A stretch of 24,096 bases of DNA from SIG710 sp045604985 (GCA_045604985.1 JAZUPD010000048.1:1-24096); one strand, 5' to 3'; positions 13,448 to 21,515 are shown, counted from the first letter of the stretch. Translations and numbers: made by a program. The notes: generated by a model from the letters alone, not told the origin.

Positions 13448-13471
13448 CAATACTTTTTAAAAATAGTATTG
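13448..13471. promoter_or_regulatory. Palindrome overlapping the -35 box of the mutS-like operon
   Basis: CAATACT (13448-13454) and AGTATTG (13465-13471) form a perfect inverted repeat with a 10-base AT-rich spacer. The right arm overlaps the TTGCAA -35 box, the usual placement of a repressor operator. It also lies upstream of the divergent uxaC promoter. Confidence 0.5.
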
Positions 13472-13497
13472 CAAAAAGAAAAGAACTCGGTTATAAT
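13469..13497 (+). promoter_or_regulatory. Promoter of the mutS-like/lrp/aminotransferase operon
   Basis: TTGCAA (13469-13474) and TATAAT (13492-13497) are separated by 17 bases, about 30 bases upstream of the first start codon. Confidence 0.8.
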
Positions 13498-13527
13498 GTG
13501 TAGTAGTATATTTATATGGAGATTAGA

Positions 13528-15132
13528 ATGAACGATCTTAAAAATTTCAGTTTGCTTTATCCCACCACTGCTGATGAGGCGGAGCATTATTCGGGAAAGG
13601 GCGTTCCGAATGTTAGCATGGATGAACTCTCGGAGCTTGGGTTTCTTGAATTTCTTGATACCGAGAGCAGAAATCTAAATGAATTTTTGACCATGTCTCC
13701 CGCCGTTATGAATTACCGTCGGGAAATGTTCAGCGATATGCTGGCGCACGAGGAGCTTGGCAGAATGTTAAATTCTGTTATACCGATACTTTCGGATATC
13801 GGAGAGCTTCGCCGCCTTGAAGCGGATAGCGGAAATGCAGAAGATTATCTTATGTGCATAACTGAGATCGAGCTTTATATTTCAAGCGTCGATCTTTTGA
13901 GAAGACATCTCGTCCCTCTTCGCAGCGAACTTAAAAGCCAAGCTTTTACTACCCTTGCTGAAAGGATTTACGAGCTTTCGGAGAGTGACTATTACAAAGA
14001 GCTGAATGTTAAGCTGAATGAGCTTACGAACAGAGTGCGAGAAATAAAATCCGTCACGATCGGAGTCAATCTTGATGCACAGCTTCGAGCAACAGAGGCG
14101 GGAGTCCTTTCGATAAATGCAGAAAAATTTCGCTCAGGCGATGTTCTTGATAAGATTTTACATATCGGTCAGAAGAATGACGGTTATACCTGCATTGCAA
14201 GTCTTGTTCCCTTTGGCAAAAAGCAAAATGAGAATCAGAAGACAGCTCTTTCTCTTGCCTTCAATTCTGCAATCAACGATGTTTATAGGTCGTCTCTCCG
14301 TTCATGGAAGAAGATCGTGCAGACATACGTTCTGGAAAATACCGATTTTCTTCTCAATCTTATGCCCGAGATAGAATTTATTGGCAAGGCAACGAGAATG
14401 ATGCGTACCCTTCTGGCAAGGGGATGTAAGCTCATAACCCCTGAGATAGTGCCGATGGAGGAAGGCAAGTTTGTTGCAAAGGGGCTTTATAATCCATGCG
14501 TTGCGCTGAAAATTGAGGATGAAGTAGTCCCCAATGATATTGAATTTGACGAAAATGCATCCATTTTTGTGCTTACCGGACCTAACCGCGGCGGAAAGAG
14601 CGTTGTTACCTGTGCCATCGGTCTTGCACAGACGATGATGCAGCTTGGAATGTTCGTGCCGGCCTCGGAAGCGAAAATAAGCCCCGTTGACGGAATTTTT
14701 ACCCATTTCCCCACAGGCTCCGAGGATACCATCGACAAGGGAAGGCTTGGAGAGGAATGTGCAAGACTTATGTGTATTTTTGATAATATCACAAAGAACA
14801 GTCTTGTTCTGCTTGACGAATCGCTCTCATCAACAGGCTCTTACGAGGCTTCATATATTGCCGCAGAAGTGCTTTCGGGACTTGCAAAATACAGATGCCG
14901 TTGCCTTTTCTCGACCCATCTGCATGAGCTTGCCGCCGAGATCGACCGCATAAATGAGAGAAGCAAAATTGAGGGCGGGGGACATATCGACACCCTTGTT
15001 GCGGGAATTTATGACGGAAAGCGTTCCTTTAAGATAGTACGAGCAAAGCCCGACGGAAAAAGCTATGCAAGAGATATAGCGGAAAAGTATGGACTGACGT
15101 ATGATAATATCGTAAAGAAAATAAAACAATAA
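13528..15132 (+). CDS. MutS-family ATPase (short MutS-related protein)
   Basis: A 534-aa protein with a MutS core and ATPase domain but without the N-terminal mismatch-recognition domain or a C-terminal Smr nuclease. It therefore belongs to the poorly characterised short MutS-like group rather than canonical mismatch repair MutS. The Walker A motif T-G-P-N-R-G-G-K-S begins at residue 350, followed by V-L-L-D-E-S-L-S-S-T-G (Walker B and signature) and S-T-H-L-H-E-L. The ATG at 13516 overlaps its own Shine-Dalgarno (GGAG, 13518-13521 region), while the ATG at 13528 lies 6 bases after it, so 13528 is preferred. The stop is 11 bases before the lrp gene, so the two share a transcript. Confidence 0.88.
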   Translation: MNDLKNFSLLYPTTADEAEHYSGKGVPNVSMDELSELGFLEFLDTESRNLNEFLTMSPAVMNYRREMFSDMLAHEELGRMLNSVIPILSDIGELRRLEADSGNAEDYLMCITEIELYISSVDLLRRHLVPLRSELKSQAFTTLAERIYELSESDYYKELNVKLNELTNRVREIKSVTIGVNLDAQLRATEAGVLSINAEKFRSGDVLDKILHIGQKNDGYTCIASLVPFGKKQNENQKTALSLAFNSAINDVYRSSLRSWKKIVQTYVLENTDFLLNLMPEIEFIGKATRMMRTLLARGCKLITPEIVPMEEGKFVAKGLYNPCVALKIEDEVVPNDIEFDENASIFVLTGPNRGGKSVVTCAIGLAQTMMQLGMFVPASEAKISPVDGIFTHFPTGSEDTIDKGRLGEECARLMCIFDNITKNSLVLLDESLSSTGSYEASYIAAEVLSGLAKYRCRCLFSTHLHELAAEIDRINERSKIEGGGHIDTLVAGIYDGKRSFKIVRAKPDGKSYARDIAEKYGLTYDNIVKKIKQ

Positions 15133-15143
15133 GGAGAAAAAAC

Positions 15144-15617
15144 ATGGATAAAATACTTAATTTGCTTGAACAAAACGCAACCTATACGGTTGAGCAGCTT
15201 GCCACGATGTGCGACAGAAGCGAGGAAGAGCTGAAAGCCGCCATAGATAAATACGAAAAAGAGGGCATTATTCTCGGCTACAAGGCACTTGTTGACTGGG
15301 ATAAAACAGACAGAGAATATGTCAGTGCATTTATCGAGGTAAAGATAACACCAAAACACGATTTTGGATATGACAAGGTTGCAAGGACGATCAGTCAGTA
15401 TCCCGAAGTGCAGAGCGTTTATCTTATGAGCGGTGTTTTTGATCTTGCCGTGCTTATCGAGGGGAAAACTCTGCGTGAAGTGGCGTATTTCGTTACTCAT
15501 AAGCTATCAACTCTTGAAGACGTTATGTCCTGCTCGACTCATTTCGTTCTTCGTAAATATAAGGACAAGGGAGTTGAATACAGAGTGCCGGATGTGGATA
15601 TCAGAGGAGAATTATAA
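15144..15617 (+). CDS. Lrp/AsnC-family transcriptional regulator
   Basis: A 157-aa DNA-binding protein. The N-terminal winged helix (residues about 1-50) has V-E-Q-L-A-T-M-C-D-R-S-E-E-E-L, and the E-K-E-G-I-I-L-G-Y linker is typical of the family. The C-terminal ligand-binding (RAM) domain spans about 65-145, with V-Q-S-V-Y-L-M-S-G-V-F-D-L-A-V-L-I-E-G. AGGAG is well placed before the ATG. Its TAA overlaps the next ATG by one base. The arrangement matches the B. subtilis alaR-alaT pair, in which the regulator controls the neighbouring aminotransferase. By analogy this protein may respond to an amino acid and regulate its own operon. Confidence 0.92.
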   Translation: MDKILNLLEQNATYTVEQLATMCDRSEEELKAAIDKYEKEGIILGYKALVDWDKTDREYVSAFIEVKITPKHDFGYDKVARTISQYPEVQSVYLMSGVFDLAVLIEGKTLREVAYFVTHKLSTLEDVMSCSTHFVLRKYKDKGVEYRVPDVDIRGEL

Positions 15618-16783
15618 TGTTTGATTATACCAAGGTGCTGTCTAGCACCGTTGCAGATATGAAGCCCTCGGGGATCAGAAAATTTTTTGATCTTCTTCAG
15701 GGAAGAGAAGATGTTGTCGGACTTACCGTGGGGCAACCTGATTTCGTTACCCCTTGGCATATAAGAGAGGCTGGAATAGACAGCTTAAAGGACGGCAAGA
15801 CATATTATACATCAAACGCTGGACTGCCCGAACTTCGCTGTGAAATAGCAAAATACCTCGAACGCCGGTTTTCGCTGAAATATGACGGTATGAGCGAGGT
15901 CATCGTTACGGTTGGCGGCTCGGAGGCGATAGATCTTGCCATAAGAGCCTGCGTTGAGAGCGGAGACGAGGTCATAATCCCAACTCCTTGCTTTGTATGC
16001 TATGAGCCTTGCGTGCGTCTTGCAGGCGGTACTCCCGTAATCATTGAAACCAAGGCAAAAAACAATTTCAAGGTTACCCCCGAGGAGCTTAAGGCCCTTA
16101 TAACTCCGAAGACCAAGATGCTTATTCTTGCCTACCCCAATAATCCTACGGGGGCAATCCTCACGGAGGATGAGCTGCGCGGACTTGCGGAGGTTATTCG
16201 TGATACAAATATCGTAGTGCTTTCGGATGAGATATATTCCGAGCTTACATACGGAAGAAAGCATTTTTCCATTGCAAATATCGAGGATATGTACGAGAGG
16301 ACGATAGTTGCAAGCGGATTTTCCAAGAGCTATGCAATGACAGGCTGGAGAATGGGTTATATTGCCGCTCCCGCACCTCTTGCAAAGCAGATGTTAAAGC
16401 TCCATCAGTATGTTATCATGTGTGCGCCGACCACGAGCCAGTTTTCTGCGCTTGAGGCGGTAAAAAACGGCGATGACGATATTCGGATGATGAAGGAAGA
16501 ATATGACCGCCGCAGAAAATATCTGCTGAAGAGATTTGCAAAGATGGGGATTGAATGTTTTGAGCCGGAGGGTGCGTTTTACGCCTTCCCGAATGTTGGA
16601 AAATTCGGACTTTCAAGTGAAAAATTCTGCGAAAGATTGCTTGAAGAATATAAATGTGCGATCGTCCCCGGCACTGCATTCGGCGAAACGGGCGAGGGGT
16701 TTGCGAGAATTTCTTATGCATACTCAATAAAGCATATAGACCAAGCCCTTGATAGGATTGAGGAGTTTGTAAATACGCTCTAA
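15617..16783 (+). CDS. Class I PLP aminotransferase (AlaT/PatA-like)
   Basis: A 388-aa aminotransferase of the aspartate/aromatic/alanine type. Conserved blocks are V-G-Q-P-D-F-V-T-P, Y-T-S-N-A-G-L-P-E-L-R, A-Y-P-N-N-P-T-G-A, V-L-S-D-E-I-Y-S-E-L and the PLP-lysine motif S-G-F-S-K-S-Y-A-M-T-G-W-R-M-G-Y. Near the end, P-G-T-A-F-G-E-T-G-E-G-F-A-R-I-S-Y-A contributes the substrate-binding arginine. The start overlaps the lrp stop, so translation is coupled. Substrate cannot be fixed from sequence; the regulator pairing favours alanine or aromatic amino acid metabolism. No T-run terminator follows, only the long palindrome at 16821. Confidence 0.93.
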   Translation: MFDYTKVLSSTVADMKPSGIRKFFDLLQGREDVVGLTVGQPDFVTPWHIREAGIDSLKDGKTYYTSNAGLPELRCEIAKYLERRFSLKYDGMSEVIVTVGGSEAIDLAIRACVESGDEVIIPTPCFVCYEPCVRLAGGTPVIIETKAKNNFKVTPEELKALITPKTKMLILAYPNNPTGAILTEDELRGLAEVIRDTNIVVLSDEIYSELTYGRKHFSIANIEDMYERTIVASGFSKSYAMTGWRMGYIAAPAPLAKQMLKLHQYVIMCAPTTSQFSALEAVKNGDDDIRMMKEEYDRRRKYLLKRFAKMGIECFEPEGAFYAFPNVGKFGLSSEKFCERLLEEYKCAIVPGTAFGETGEGFARISYAYSIKHIDQALDRIEEFVNTL

Positions 16784-16820
16784 AATAGGATTTAAAAGAA
16801 TATATTGGTGTGTATAGATT

Positions 16821-16863
16821 AGTGCAGATAAGCCTTCCCTTTGGGGGAAGGCTTATCTGCACT
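16821..16863. repeat. Perfect 19-bp palindrome, probable dispersed intergenic repeat
   Basis: AGTGCAGATAAGCCTTCCC (16821-16839) is perfectly complementary to 16845-16863 around a 5-base loop. No T-run follows on either strand, so it is not a standard terminator, although it could protect the 3' end of the aminotransferase mRNA. The GCCTTCCC...GGGAAGGC core resembles palindromic units scattered in many gut clostridial genomes. Confidence 0.7.
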
Positions 16864-16913
16864 ATGTTTACACGATAAATTGCGTATGTTGGCACACTTT
16901 ACCTTTATTACTG

Positions 16914-16970
16914 TGTGCGTTCATACTCACATATGAAGCATCAATGCTTCCGCTTGCTCGATAACGCACA
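16914..16970. repeat. Nested inverted repeats upstream of the DUF3343 gene
   Basis: An outer stem TGTGCGTT (16914-16921)/AACGCACA (16963-16970) encloses an inner hairpin GAAGCAT (16935-16941)/ATGCTTC (16944-16950). It lies about 95 bases upstream of the DUF3343 start and does not match a riboswitch known to me. Confidence 0.45.
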
Positions 16971-17064
16971 GAAAATTTAAAAAATGATATTTTTCGTGAC
17001 GGTCTACGGTAAAGGAACATTTTTTGATTTTTTGCGTATTCTGATACAAAGGAGGTAATAAATT

Positions 17065-17295
17065 ATGGATTGCATAGCATCATTTTCCTCGCAGACCTAT
17101 GCTATCAAAGCGCAGAAGGCACTTGCAACGTCTGCTATTCCTTGCCGAGTTATAAAGCTCGACGGTGAGAAGAGCAAAAGAGGCTGCGCATACGGCGTAG
17201 AGATACCGTGCAGTCTGCTTGAAAATTCAAAGATAATACTTGAAAAATCGAGAATAAGAGTTCGGAGATTTTATAGGGGAGATACCGAGCTATGA
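17065..17295 (+). CDS. DUF3343 putative sulfur/selenium carrier protein
   Basis: A 76-aa protein. The signature R-G-C-A-Y-G-V-E-I around Cys41 matches the R-G-C-x-Y-G motif of the DUF3343 ('putative Se/S carrier-like') family. The single motif cysteine is the expected acceptor of persulfide or selenide. A strong AAAGGAGG stands before the ATG. The stop overlaps the start of the cysteine desulfurase gene (ATGA), so the two are translated together and probably act as donor and acceptor. The role is known only from family association; no substrate is proven. Confidence 0.82.
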   Translation: MDCIASFSSQTYAIKAQKALATSAIPCRVIKLDGEKSKRGCAYGVEIPCSLLENSKIILEKSRIRVRRFYRGDTEL

Positions 17296-18437
17296 TATAT
17301 TTTGATAATGCCGCAACCTCATATCCCAAGCCGATTGAGGTTACAAAAGAGGTTACAAAATGTATAAAAAACTATTGCGGAAATCCGGGCAGAGGAGCAC
17401 ATTCTCTGTCCCGAATTTCCTCAGAAAAAATTTATGAAACAAGGGAAGAGATAGCATCCCTTTTTGGCTCGGATAAGCCCGAAAACGTCTTTTTCACTTA
17501 TAACGATACCTATGCTCTTAACATGGTTATAAAAGGGCTTCTCACAGAGGGAGACCATGTTATCATAAGTGACATGGAGCATAATTCTGTTTATCGGCAA
17601 ATTGCCTGCCTTGCGGAAAAGGGACTTATTAAATTTAGCATTTTTGATACTATGTGCCTATGTGACGACAGAAGCTCGGAGGGCATCTGTGAGGGGATAA
17701 AAAGGCTCATAAATCCGAGAACAAAAATGCTCATAGCTGCACATTCATCAAATATTTGCTCTGCGGTCTTGCCGATTCGAGAGATCGGTGCGCTTTGCCG
17801 CTCCATGGGGATAATTTTAGTTCTTGATGCGGCACAGTCCGCAGGACATATTCCAATAGATATGGAGCGTGATAATATCGACGTTGTCTGTGCTCCGGGT
17901 CATAAGGGGCTTTATGGCCTTCAAGGAAGCGGATTCGCTGTTTTGCGTGACGGAATAAAACCGAATCCTATCATAGAGGGGGGGAGCGGTGTAAATTCTC
18001 TTGAAGCGCATATGCCAGAGCTTTCCCCTGAGCGGTTTGAAGCGGGAACTCTGGCTGTGCCTTCTGTTGCAGCACTTTGCGAGGGAATAAAATTTATAAA
18101 GGATCGTGGACTTGACGAGATACACGAGCATGAGCGTACTTTGTTCAGGCGTGCGTATGATATGCTCTCGTCGCTACGCCGTGTTAAGATATATGCGCCG
18201 ATGCATGTTGGATCTGTGCTTCTCTTTAACATGGATTCTGTTCCCTGTGAGCGCCTTTCCGATATGCTTGACGGATGCGGCATATGCGTTCGTGGGGGAT
18301 ATCACTGCTCGCCTTTGGGGCATAAGACCCTTGGAACTCCCGAAGGCGGGGCTGTGAGGATCAGCTTCAGTCCATTTAACACTATGCGGGAGCTTGAAAT
18401 TTTCTATTCGGTCATGAAAAGCATCGCAAAGGGTTGA
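17292..18437 (+). CDS. Cysteine desulfurase family protein (class V aminotransferase)
   Basis: A 381-aa PLP enzyme that removes sulfur (or selenium) from cysteine (or selenocysteine), leaving alanine and an enzyme persulfide. The N-terminus Y-F-D-N-A-A-T-S-Y-P-K-P is typical. PLP binds Lys205 in A-P-G-H-K-G-L-Y-G, and the catalytic cysteine is Cys339 in R-G-G-Y-H-C-S-P-L. The short C-terminus and coupling with DUF3343 point to the group (TIGR01977-like) linked by gene context to selenium-dependent molybdenum hydroxylase maturation, rather than IscS/SufS for Fe-S clusters; no scaffold genes are nearby. It starts inside the DUF3343 stop, and the comF promoter overlaps its own stop. Confidence 0.9.
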   Translation: MIYFDNAATSYPKPIEVTKEVTKCIKNYCGNPGRGAHSLSRISSEKIYETREEIASLFGSDKPENVFFTYNDTYALNMVIKGLLTEGDHVIISDMEHNSVYRQIACLAEKGLIKFSIFDTMCLCDDRSSEGICEGIKRLINPRTKMLIAAHSSNICSAVLPIREIGALCRSMGIILVLDAAQSAGHIPIDMERDNIDVVCAPGHKGLYGLQGSGFAVLRDGIKPNPIIEGGSGVNSLEAHMPELSPERFEAGTLAVPSVAALCEGIKFIKDRGLDEIHEHERTLFRRAYDMLSSLRRVKIYAPMHVGSVLLFNMDSVPCERLSDMLDGCGICVRGGYHCSPLGHKTLGTPEGGAVRISFSPFNTMRELEIFYSVMKSIAKG

Positions 18438-18462
18438 AAAAAGTCGTTTTTCGTGGTATACT
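18434..18462 (+). promoter_or_regulatory. Promoter of comF, overlapping the upstream stop codon
   Basis: TTGAAA (18434-18439) and TATACT (18457-18462) have a 17-base spacer. The -35 box includes the stop codon of the cysteine desulfurase gene. Confidence 0.65.
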
Positions 18463-18489
18463 ATTCGGAGAAAAATTTCCGAGGTACGA

Positions 18490-19248
18490 ATGGATATTAT
18501 TGAATTTTTATTCCCGCCAAAATGTATTTGTTGCGGGAAAGTGCTTGAAATTGCGCCAAAGCTCATTCGCAAAAAGGGAGGCGATGCTTTTTGTACTTCC
18601 TGTCGTGCGGAGTGGGAGAAGGCGAAGCTATGTCAATGTGCCCGTTGCCGCCTTCCGATGATAGATTGCAGATGCCCGCCACATATGATGAGAAGAAGCG
18701 GGAATAACGTGCTTCTGAAGCTTTGCTCATATAAAGGAGATCCAATGGGGGCGGTTAAAAAATTGATATTTTCCCTCAAAAGAAATGCAGATGGGAGAGT
18801 TGAGAGGTTTGCATCATATCAGCTCTATTTACCGATTATGAAATATGCCTCAGCCTACCTTGGTGCAGACCTGATTATAACAAATGTGCCAAGGAGAGAG
18901 AGGGGAATCATCAATTATGGTTACGACCAATGCAGGGTGCTTGCCAAAAATCTTTCAAAGATAACCCGTGTTCCGTATGCCTCGCTTTTGAGGCGTGAAA
19001 GAGACGGAAGCGAGCAGAAAAATCTCGACGAGGAGTCTCGGCGCAGAAATGTAAGGGATGTTTTTTCACTTGCAAAAAATTCAGAAAGTATAAAGGGAAA
19101 ATGCGTGATACTCGTTGATGATATCGTAACTACGGGAGCAACTATGAATGAGTGTATTTCCGTGCTGAAGGCGGCAGATCCTGCGGCAATATTACCCGTT
19201 TGCATCGCTCAAACGGCAAAGATATTTGAGGAAGATGCCACAAAATAA
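18490..19248 (+). CDS. comF: ComF-family phosphoribosyltransferase-like protein
   Basis: A 252-aa protein of the ComFC type, needed in some naturally competent bacteria for uptake or handling of single-stranded DNA, and common also in non-competent species. The N-terminal zinc-binding region holds Cys pairs (F-P-P-K-C-I-C-C-G, F-C-T-S-C, C-A-R-C and C-R-C-P-P). The C-terminal half is a type I phosphoribosyltransferase fold with the PRPP loop V-I-L-V-D-D-I-V-T-T-G-A-T-M. Other family marks are P-R-R-E-R-G-I-I-N-Y-G-Y-D-Q (usual form R-x-R-G-F-N-Q) and Q-K-N-L-D-E-E-S-R-R-R-N-V. GAGG precedes the ATG. No other competence genes are in the window. Confidence 0.93.
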   Translation: MDIIEFLFPPKCICCGKVLEIAPKLIRKKGGDAFCTSCRAEWEKAKLCQCARCRLPMIDCRCPPHMMRRSGNNVLLKLCSYKGDPMGAVKKLIFSLKRNADGRVERFASYQLYLPIMKYASAYLGADLIITNVPRRERGIINYGYDQCRVLAKNLSKITRVPYASLLRRERDGSEQKNLDEESRRRNVRDVFSLAKNSESIKGKCVILVDDIVTTGATMNECISVLKAADPAAILPVCIAQTAKIFEEDATK

Positions 19249-19262
19249 TGTTTTGTTTTAAC

Positions 19263-19312
19263 AAAAAAAGCAGACCGATGTAATTGGTAATGACATCGAG
19301 CTGCTTTTTTTT
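19263..19312 (+). terminator. Terminator after comF
   Basis: AAAAAAAGCAG and CGATGT on the left pair with ACATCG and CTGCTTTTTTT on the right, with a small internal bulge, and an eight-T run ends it. The stem starts 15 bases after the comF stop. Confidence 0.88.
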
Positions 19313-19389
19313 GTAAGCTCTAAAATCTTTGCTCCGCCCCAGTATTTTTAATTAAGGTAAAGTTTTTTTAATAAAATATTAAAAAAGGG

Positions 19390-19418
19390 TTGTTTTTTTT
19401 TACAGTCTGTGTTAAAAT
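19390..19418 (+). promoter_or_regulatory. Promoter of the polysaccharide operon
   Basis: TTGTTT (19390-19395) and TAAAAT (19413-19418) are separated by 17 bases of T-rich DNA. It is the only clear promoter before the six-gene operon and predicts a leader of about 115 bases. Confidence 0.6.
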
Positions 19419-19441
19419 GTTTATTAATAATATATATATGG

Positions 19442-19511
19442 CGAGAAGGCGTTTTGCAAAGCTCGGCTTTTTGATGGAGAAATGACGCTTTTGCGATTTC
19501 GCTCCTTCTCG
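19442..19511 (+). promoter_or_regulatory. Structured leader of the polysaccharide operon
   Basis: CGAGAAGG (19442-19449) pairs perfectly with CCTTCTCG (19504-19511), closing a 54-base interior that contains a smaller CAAAGC/GCTTTTTG hairpin. It ends 30 bases before the first start codon. No known riboswitch was recognised. Processive antitermination leaders are common on long polysaccharide operons, but the match here is only by position. Confidence 0.4.
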
Positions 19512-19541
19512 TAAAAATGAATGCAAAAGGAATGAGGGGCT

Positions 19542-20804
19542 ATGTTTGAAAAGTTTGCCAATAAAATATGGTTGTCGTCTCCAACGATGCACGGGGAGGA
19601 GATCAAGTATATTCAGCAAGCATATGACACTAACTGGATGAGCACTGTAGGAGAAAATATAAATGAGGTTGAGCGGATTGCGGCAGAAAAAACGCAAGTA
19701 AAATATGCCGTTGCACTTTCAAGCTGTACCGCCGCTCTTCATCTTTGCGTGAAGGTTGCAGGCGAAAGGCTTTACGGCAGACCGAATGTCAGTCACGGAA
19801 CTTTGGAGGGAAAAAGAGTTTTTTGCTCCGATATGACCTTTGATGCAACTCTGAATCCCGTGGTCTACGAAGGCGGAATTCCGATATTTATTGATACAGA
19901 GGAAAATTCATGGAATATGGACCCTGCGGCACTTGAAAGGGCTTTTGAAATGTATCCTGAAGTAAAGCTGGTGATATATGCCGAGCTTTACGGCTTTCCG
20001 GGGCGCATTGATCTGATAAAGGAGATCTGTCAAAGGCATGGAGCACTTCTTATTGAGGATGCTGCCGAGGCGTTGGGAGCGACTCTGAACGGCAAGCAAT
20101 GTGGTTCATTTGGGGACTATGCCGCAATAAGCTATAACGGAAATAAGATAATTACAGGATCTTCGGGCGGTGCGCTTCTTACAAACGACCTTGAAACTGC
20201 CAATAAAGCACGAAAGTGGTCGACACAGGCAAGAGAAAACGCTCCTTGGTATCAGCATGAGGAGGTCGGCTATAATTACCGAATGAGCAATGTTATTGCG
20301 GGAGTTGTTCGTGGTCAGTACCCGTATCTTGACGAGCATATTTCTCAAAAAAAGGCAATCTATGAGAGATACCGCGATGCTTTTGAAGATCTTCCCGTGC
20401 ATATGAACCCAATCGTTGATAATACCGAGCCTAATTATTGGCTTTCTGCTATGATTATTGACCGTGATTATATGTGCAGACAGGTGAGAGATGATTCAAG
20501 AGCTTTATATATTTCCGAGAAAGGTAAAACCTGTCCTACGGAAATACTCGAAAAGCTTGCTTCATATAATGCAGAGGGGCGTCCTATCTGGAAGCCCATG
20601 CATATGCAGCCTTTGTACCGTATGCATGAGTTCGTAACCTGCAGTGGTTCGGGACGTGCTATGACCAATGCATATATTTCGGGCGGTGCAGCTGATGTTG
20701 GCTCTGACATTTTTGATAGGGGACTTTGCCTTCCAAGCGATAATAAAATGACAGAGGAAGAGCAGAAAAAGGTCATAGACATCATAAAAAGCTGTTTTAA
20801 ATGA
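19542..20804 (+). CDS. DegT/DnrJ/EryC1-family nucleotide-sugar aminotransferase
   Basis: A 420-aa PLP enzyme expected to transaminate a UDP-4-keto-hexose, giving an amino sugar for glycan synthesis (as PglE or EpsN make the precursor of bacillosamine-type sugars). The PLP lysine is in S-Y-N-G-N-K-I-I-T-G-S-S-G-G. Other marks are S-S-C-T-A-A-L-H-L, the V-F-C-S-D-M-T-F-D-A-T substrate region, I-E-D-A-A-E-A-L-G-A and Y-N-Y-R-M-S-N-V-I-A. GAGGGG precedes the ATG. It is first in the operon, 30 bases before the gene of the initiating sugar-phosphate transferase, which fits supply of the first sugar. Confidence 0.92.
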   Translation: MFEKFANKIWLSSPTMHGEEIKYIQQAYDTNWMSTVGENINEVERIAAEKTQVKYAVALSSCTAALHLCVKVAGERLYGRPNVSHGTLEGKRVFCSDMTFDATLNPVVYEGGIPIFIDTEENSWNMDPAALERAFEMYPEVKLVIYAELYGFPGRIDLIKEICQRHGALLIEDAAEALGATLNGKQCGSFGDYAAISYNGNKIITGSSGGALLTNDLETANKARKWSTQARENAPWYQHEEVGYNYRMSNVIAGVVRGQYPYLDEHISQKKAIYERYRDAFEDLPVHMNPIVDNTEPNYWLSAMIIDRDYMCRQVRDDSRALYISEKGKTCPTEILEKLASYNAEGRPIWKPMHMQPLYRMHEFVTCSGSGRAMTNAYISGGAADVGSDIFDRGLCLPSDNKMTEEEQKKVIDIIKSCFK

Positions 20805-20834
20805 TATTTTGAAGCTACAAACGAGGAATACATA

Positions 20835-21512
20835 ATGTACGTTAAATTTTTCAAGAGATTTTTTGATCTTTTGCTTTCGTTTCTTGCTATTTTCGTGCTT
20901 TGTCCCGTGATCTTGACGCTTATCGTCATCGGTGCGGTGAAAATGAAGGGAAATCCTTTCTTTACACAGCTGAGGCCCGGTAAGGATGAAAGGATATTTC
21001 GCCTTATAAAATTCCGAACCATGACGTGCGAAAAGGATGAGGACGGAAATCTTTTGCCGGATGAAAAGAGGCTCACAGGATATGGGAAAATGCTTCGATC
21101 AACTTCTCTGGATGAGCTTCCTGAGCTGTTTAATATTTTTGCAGGACAAATGTCGATAGTGGGGCCAAGACCTCAGCTCGTGCGTGATATGGTCTTTATG
21201 TCGGAAGACGTGAGACGCCGTCATAGCGTCCGTCCCGGTCTTACCGGCCTTGCACAGTGCAGCGGAAGGAACGCCATGTCATGGGAAAAGAAATTTGAAT
21301 ATGATCTTAAATATATTGAGAAAATCACTCTTTGGGGAGATGTCGCAATAATTTTTAAGACCGTTTTCAAGGTATTCGCAAGGGACGGAATTACCGAGGA
21401 GGGAGTGTCAACCGCCACCGACCTTGGAGATTATCTGCTCTCAAAGGGAGAGGTAACAAAAGAACAATACGATTCGCTTCAGGAAGAAGCAAAGGATCTT
21501 ATGAAGGTTTGA
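20835..21512 (+). CDS. Initiating phosphoglycosyltransferase (PglC/EpsL-like bacterial sugar transferase)
   Basis: A 225-aa membrane enzyme that moves a sugar-1-phosphate from a UDP-sugar to undecaprenyl phosphate, the first step of glycan assembly. One N-terminal hydrophobic segment (residues about 8-36) is the re-entrant membrane anchor of the short PglC type. Catalytic features are K-F-R-T-M, the Asp-Glu dyad in S-T-S-L-D-E-L-P-E-L, V-G-P-R-P-Q-L and R-P-G-L-T-G-L-A-Q-C-S-G-R-N. The C-terminal 30 residues form an extra charged tail. GAGGA precedes the ATG. With the aminotransferase upstream, the first sugar may be a diamino or amino sugar. Confidence 0.94.
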   Translation: MYVKFFKRFFDLLLSFLAIFVLCPVILTLIVIGAVKMKGNPFFTQLRPGKDERIFRLIKFRTMTCEKDEDGNLLPDEKRLTGYGKMLRSTSLDELPELFNIFAGQMSIVGPRPQLVRDMVFMSEDVRRRHSVRPGLTGLAQCSGRNAMSWEKKFEYDLKYIEKITLWGDVAIIFKTVFKVFARDGITEEGVSTATDLGDYLLSKGEVTKEQYDSLQEEAKDLMKV

Positions 21513-21515
21513 TTT

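Noticed and set aside
16821..16863. Palindrome as a terminator of the aminotransferase operon
   Set aside because: The stem is strong but followed by ATGTTTAC on one strand and AATCTATAC on the other, with no T-run.
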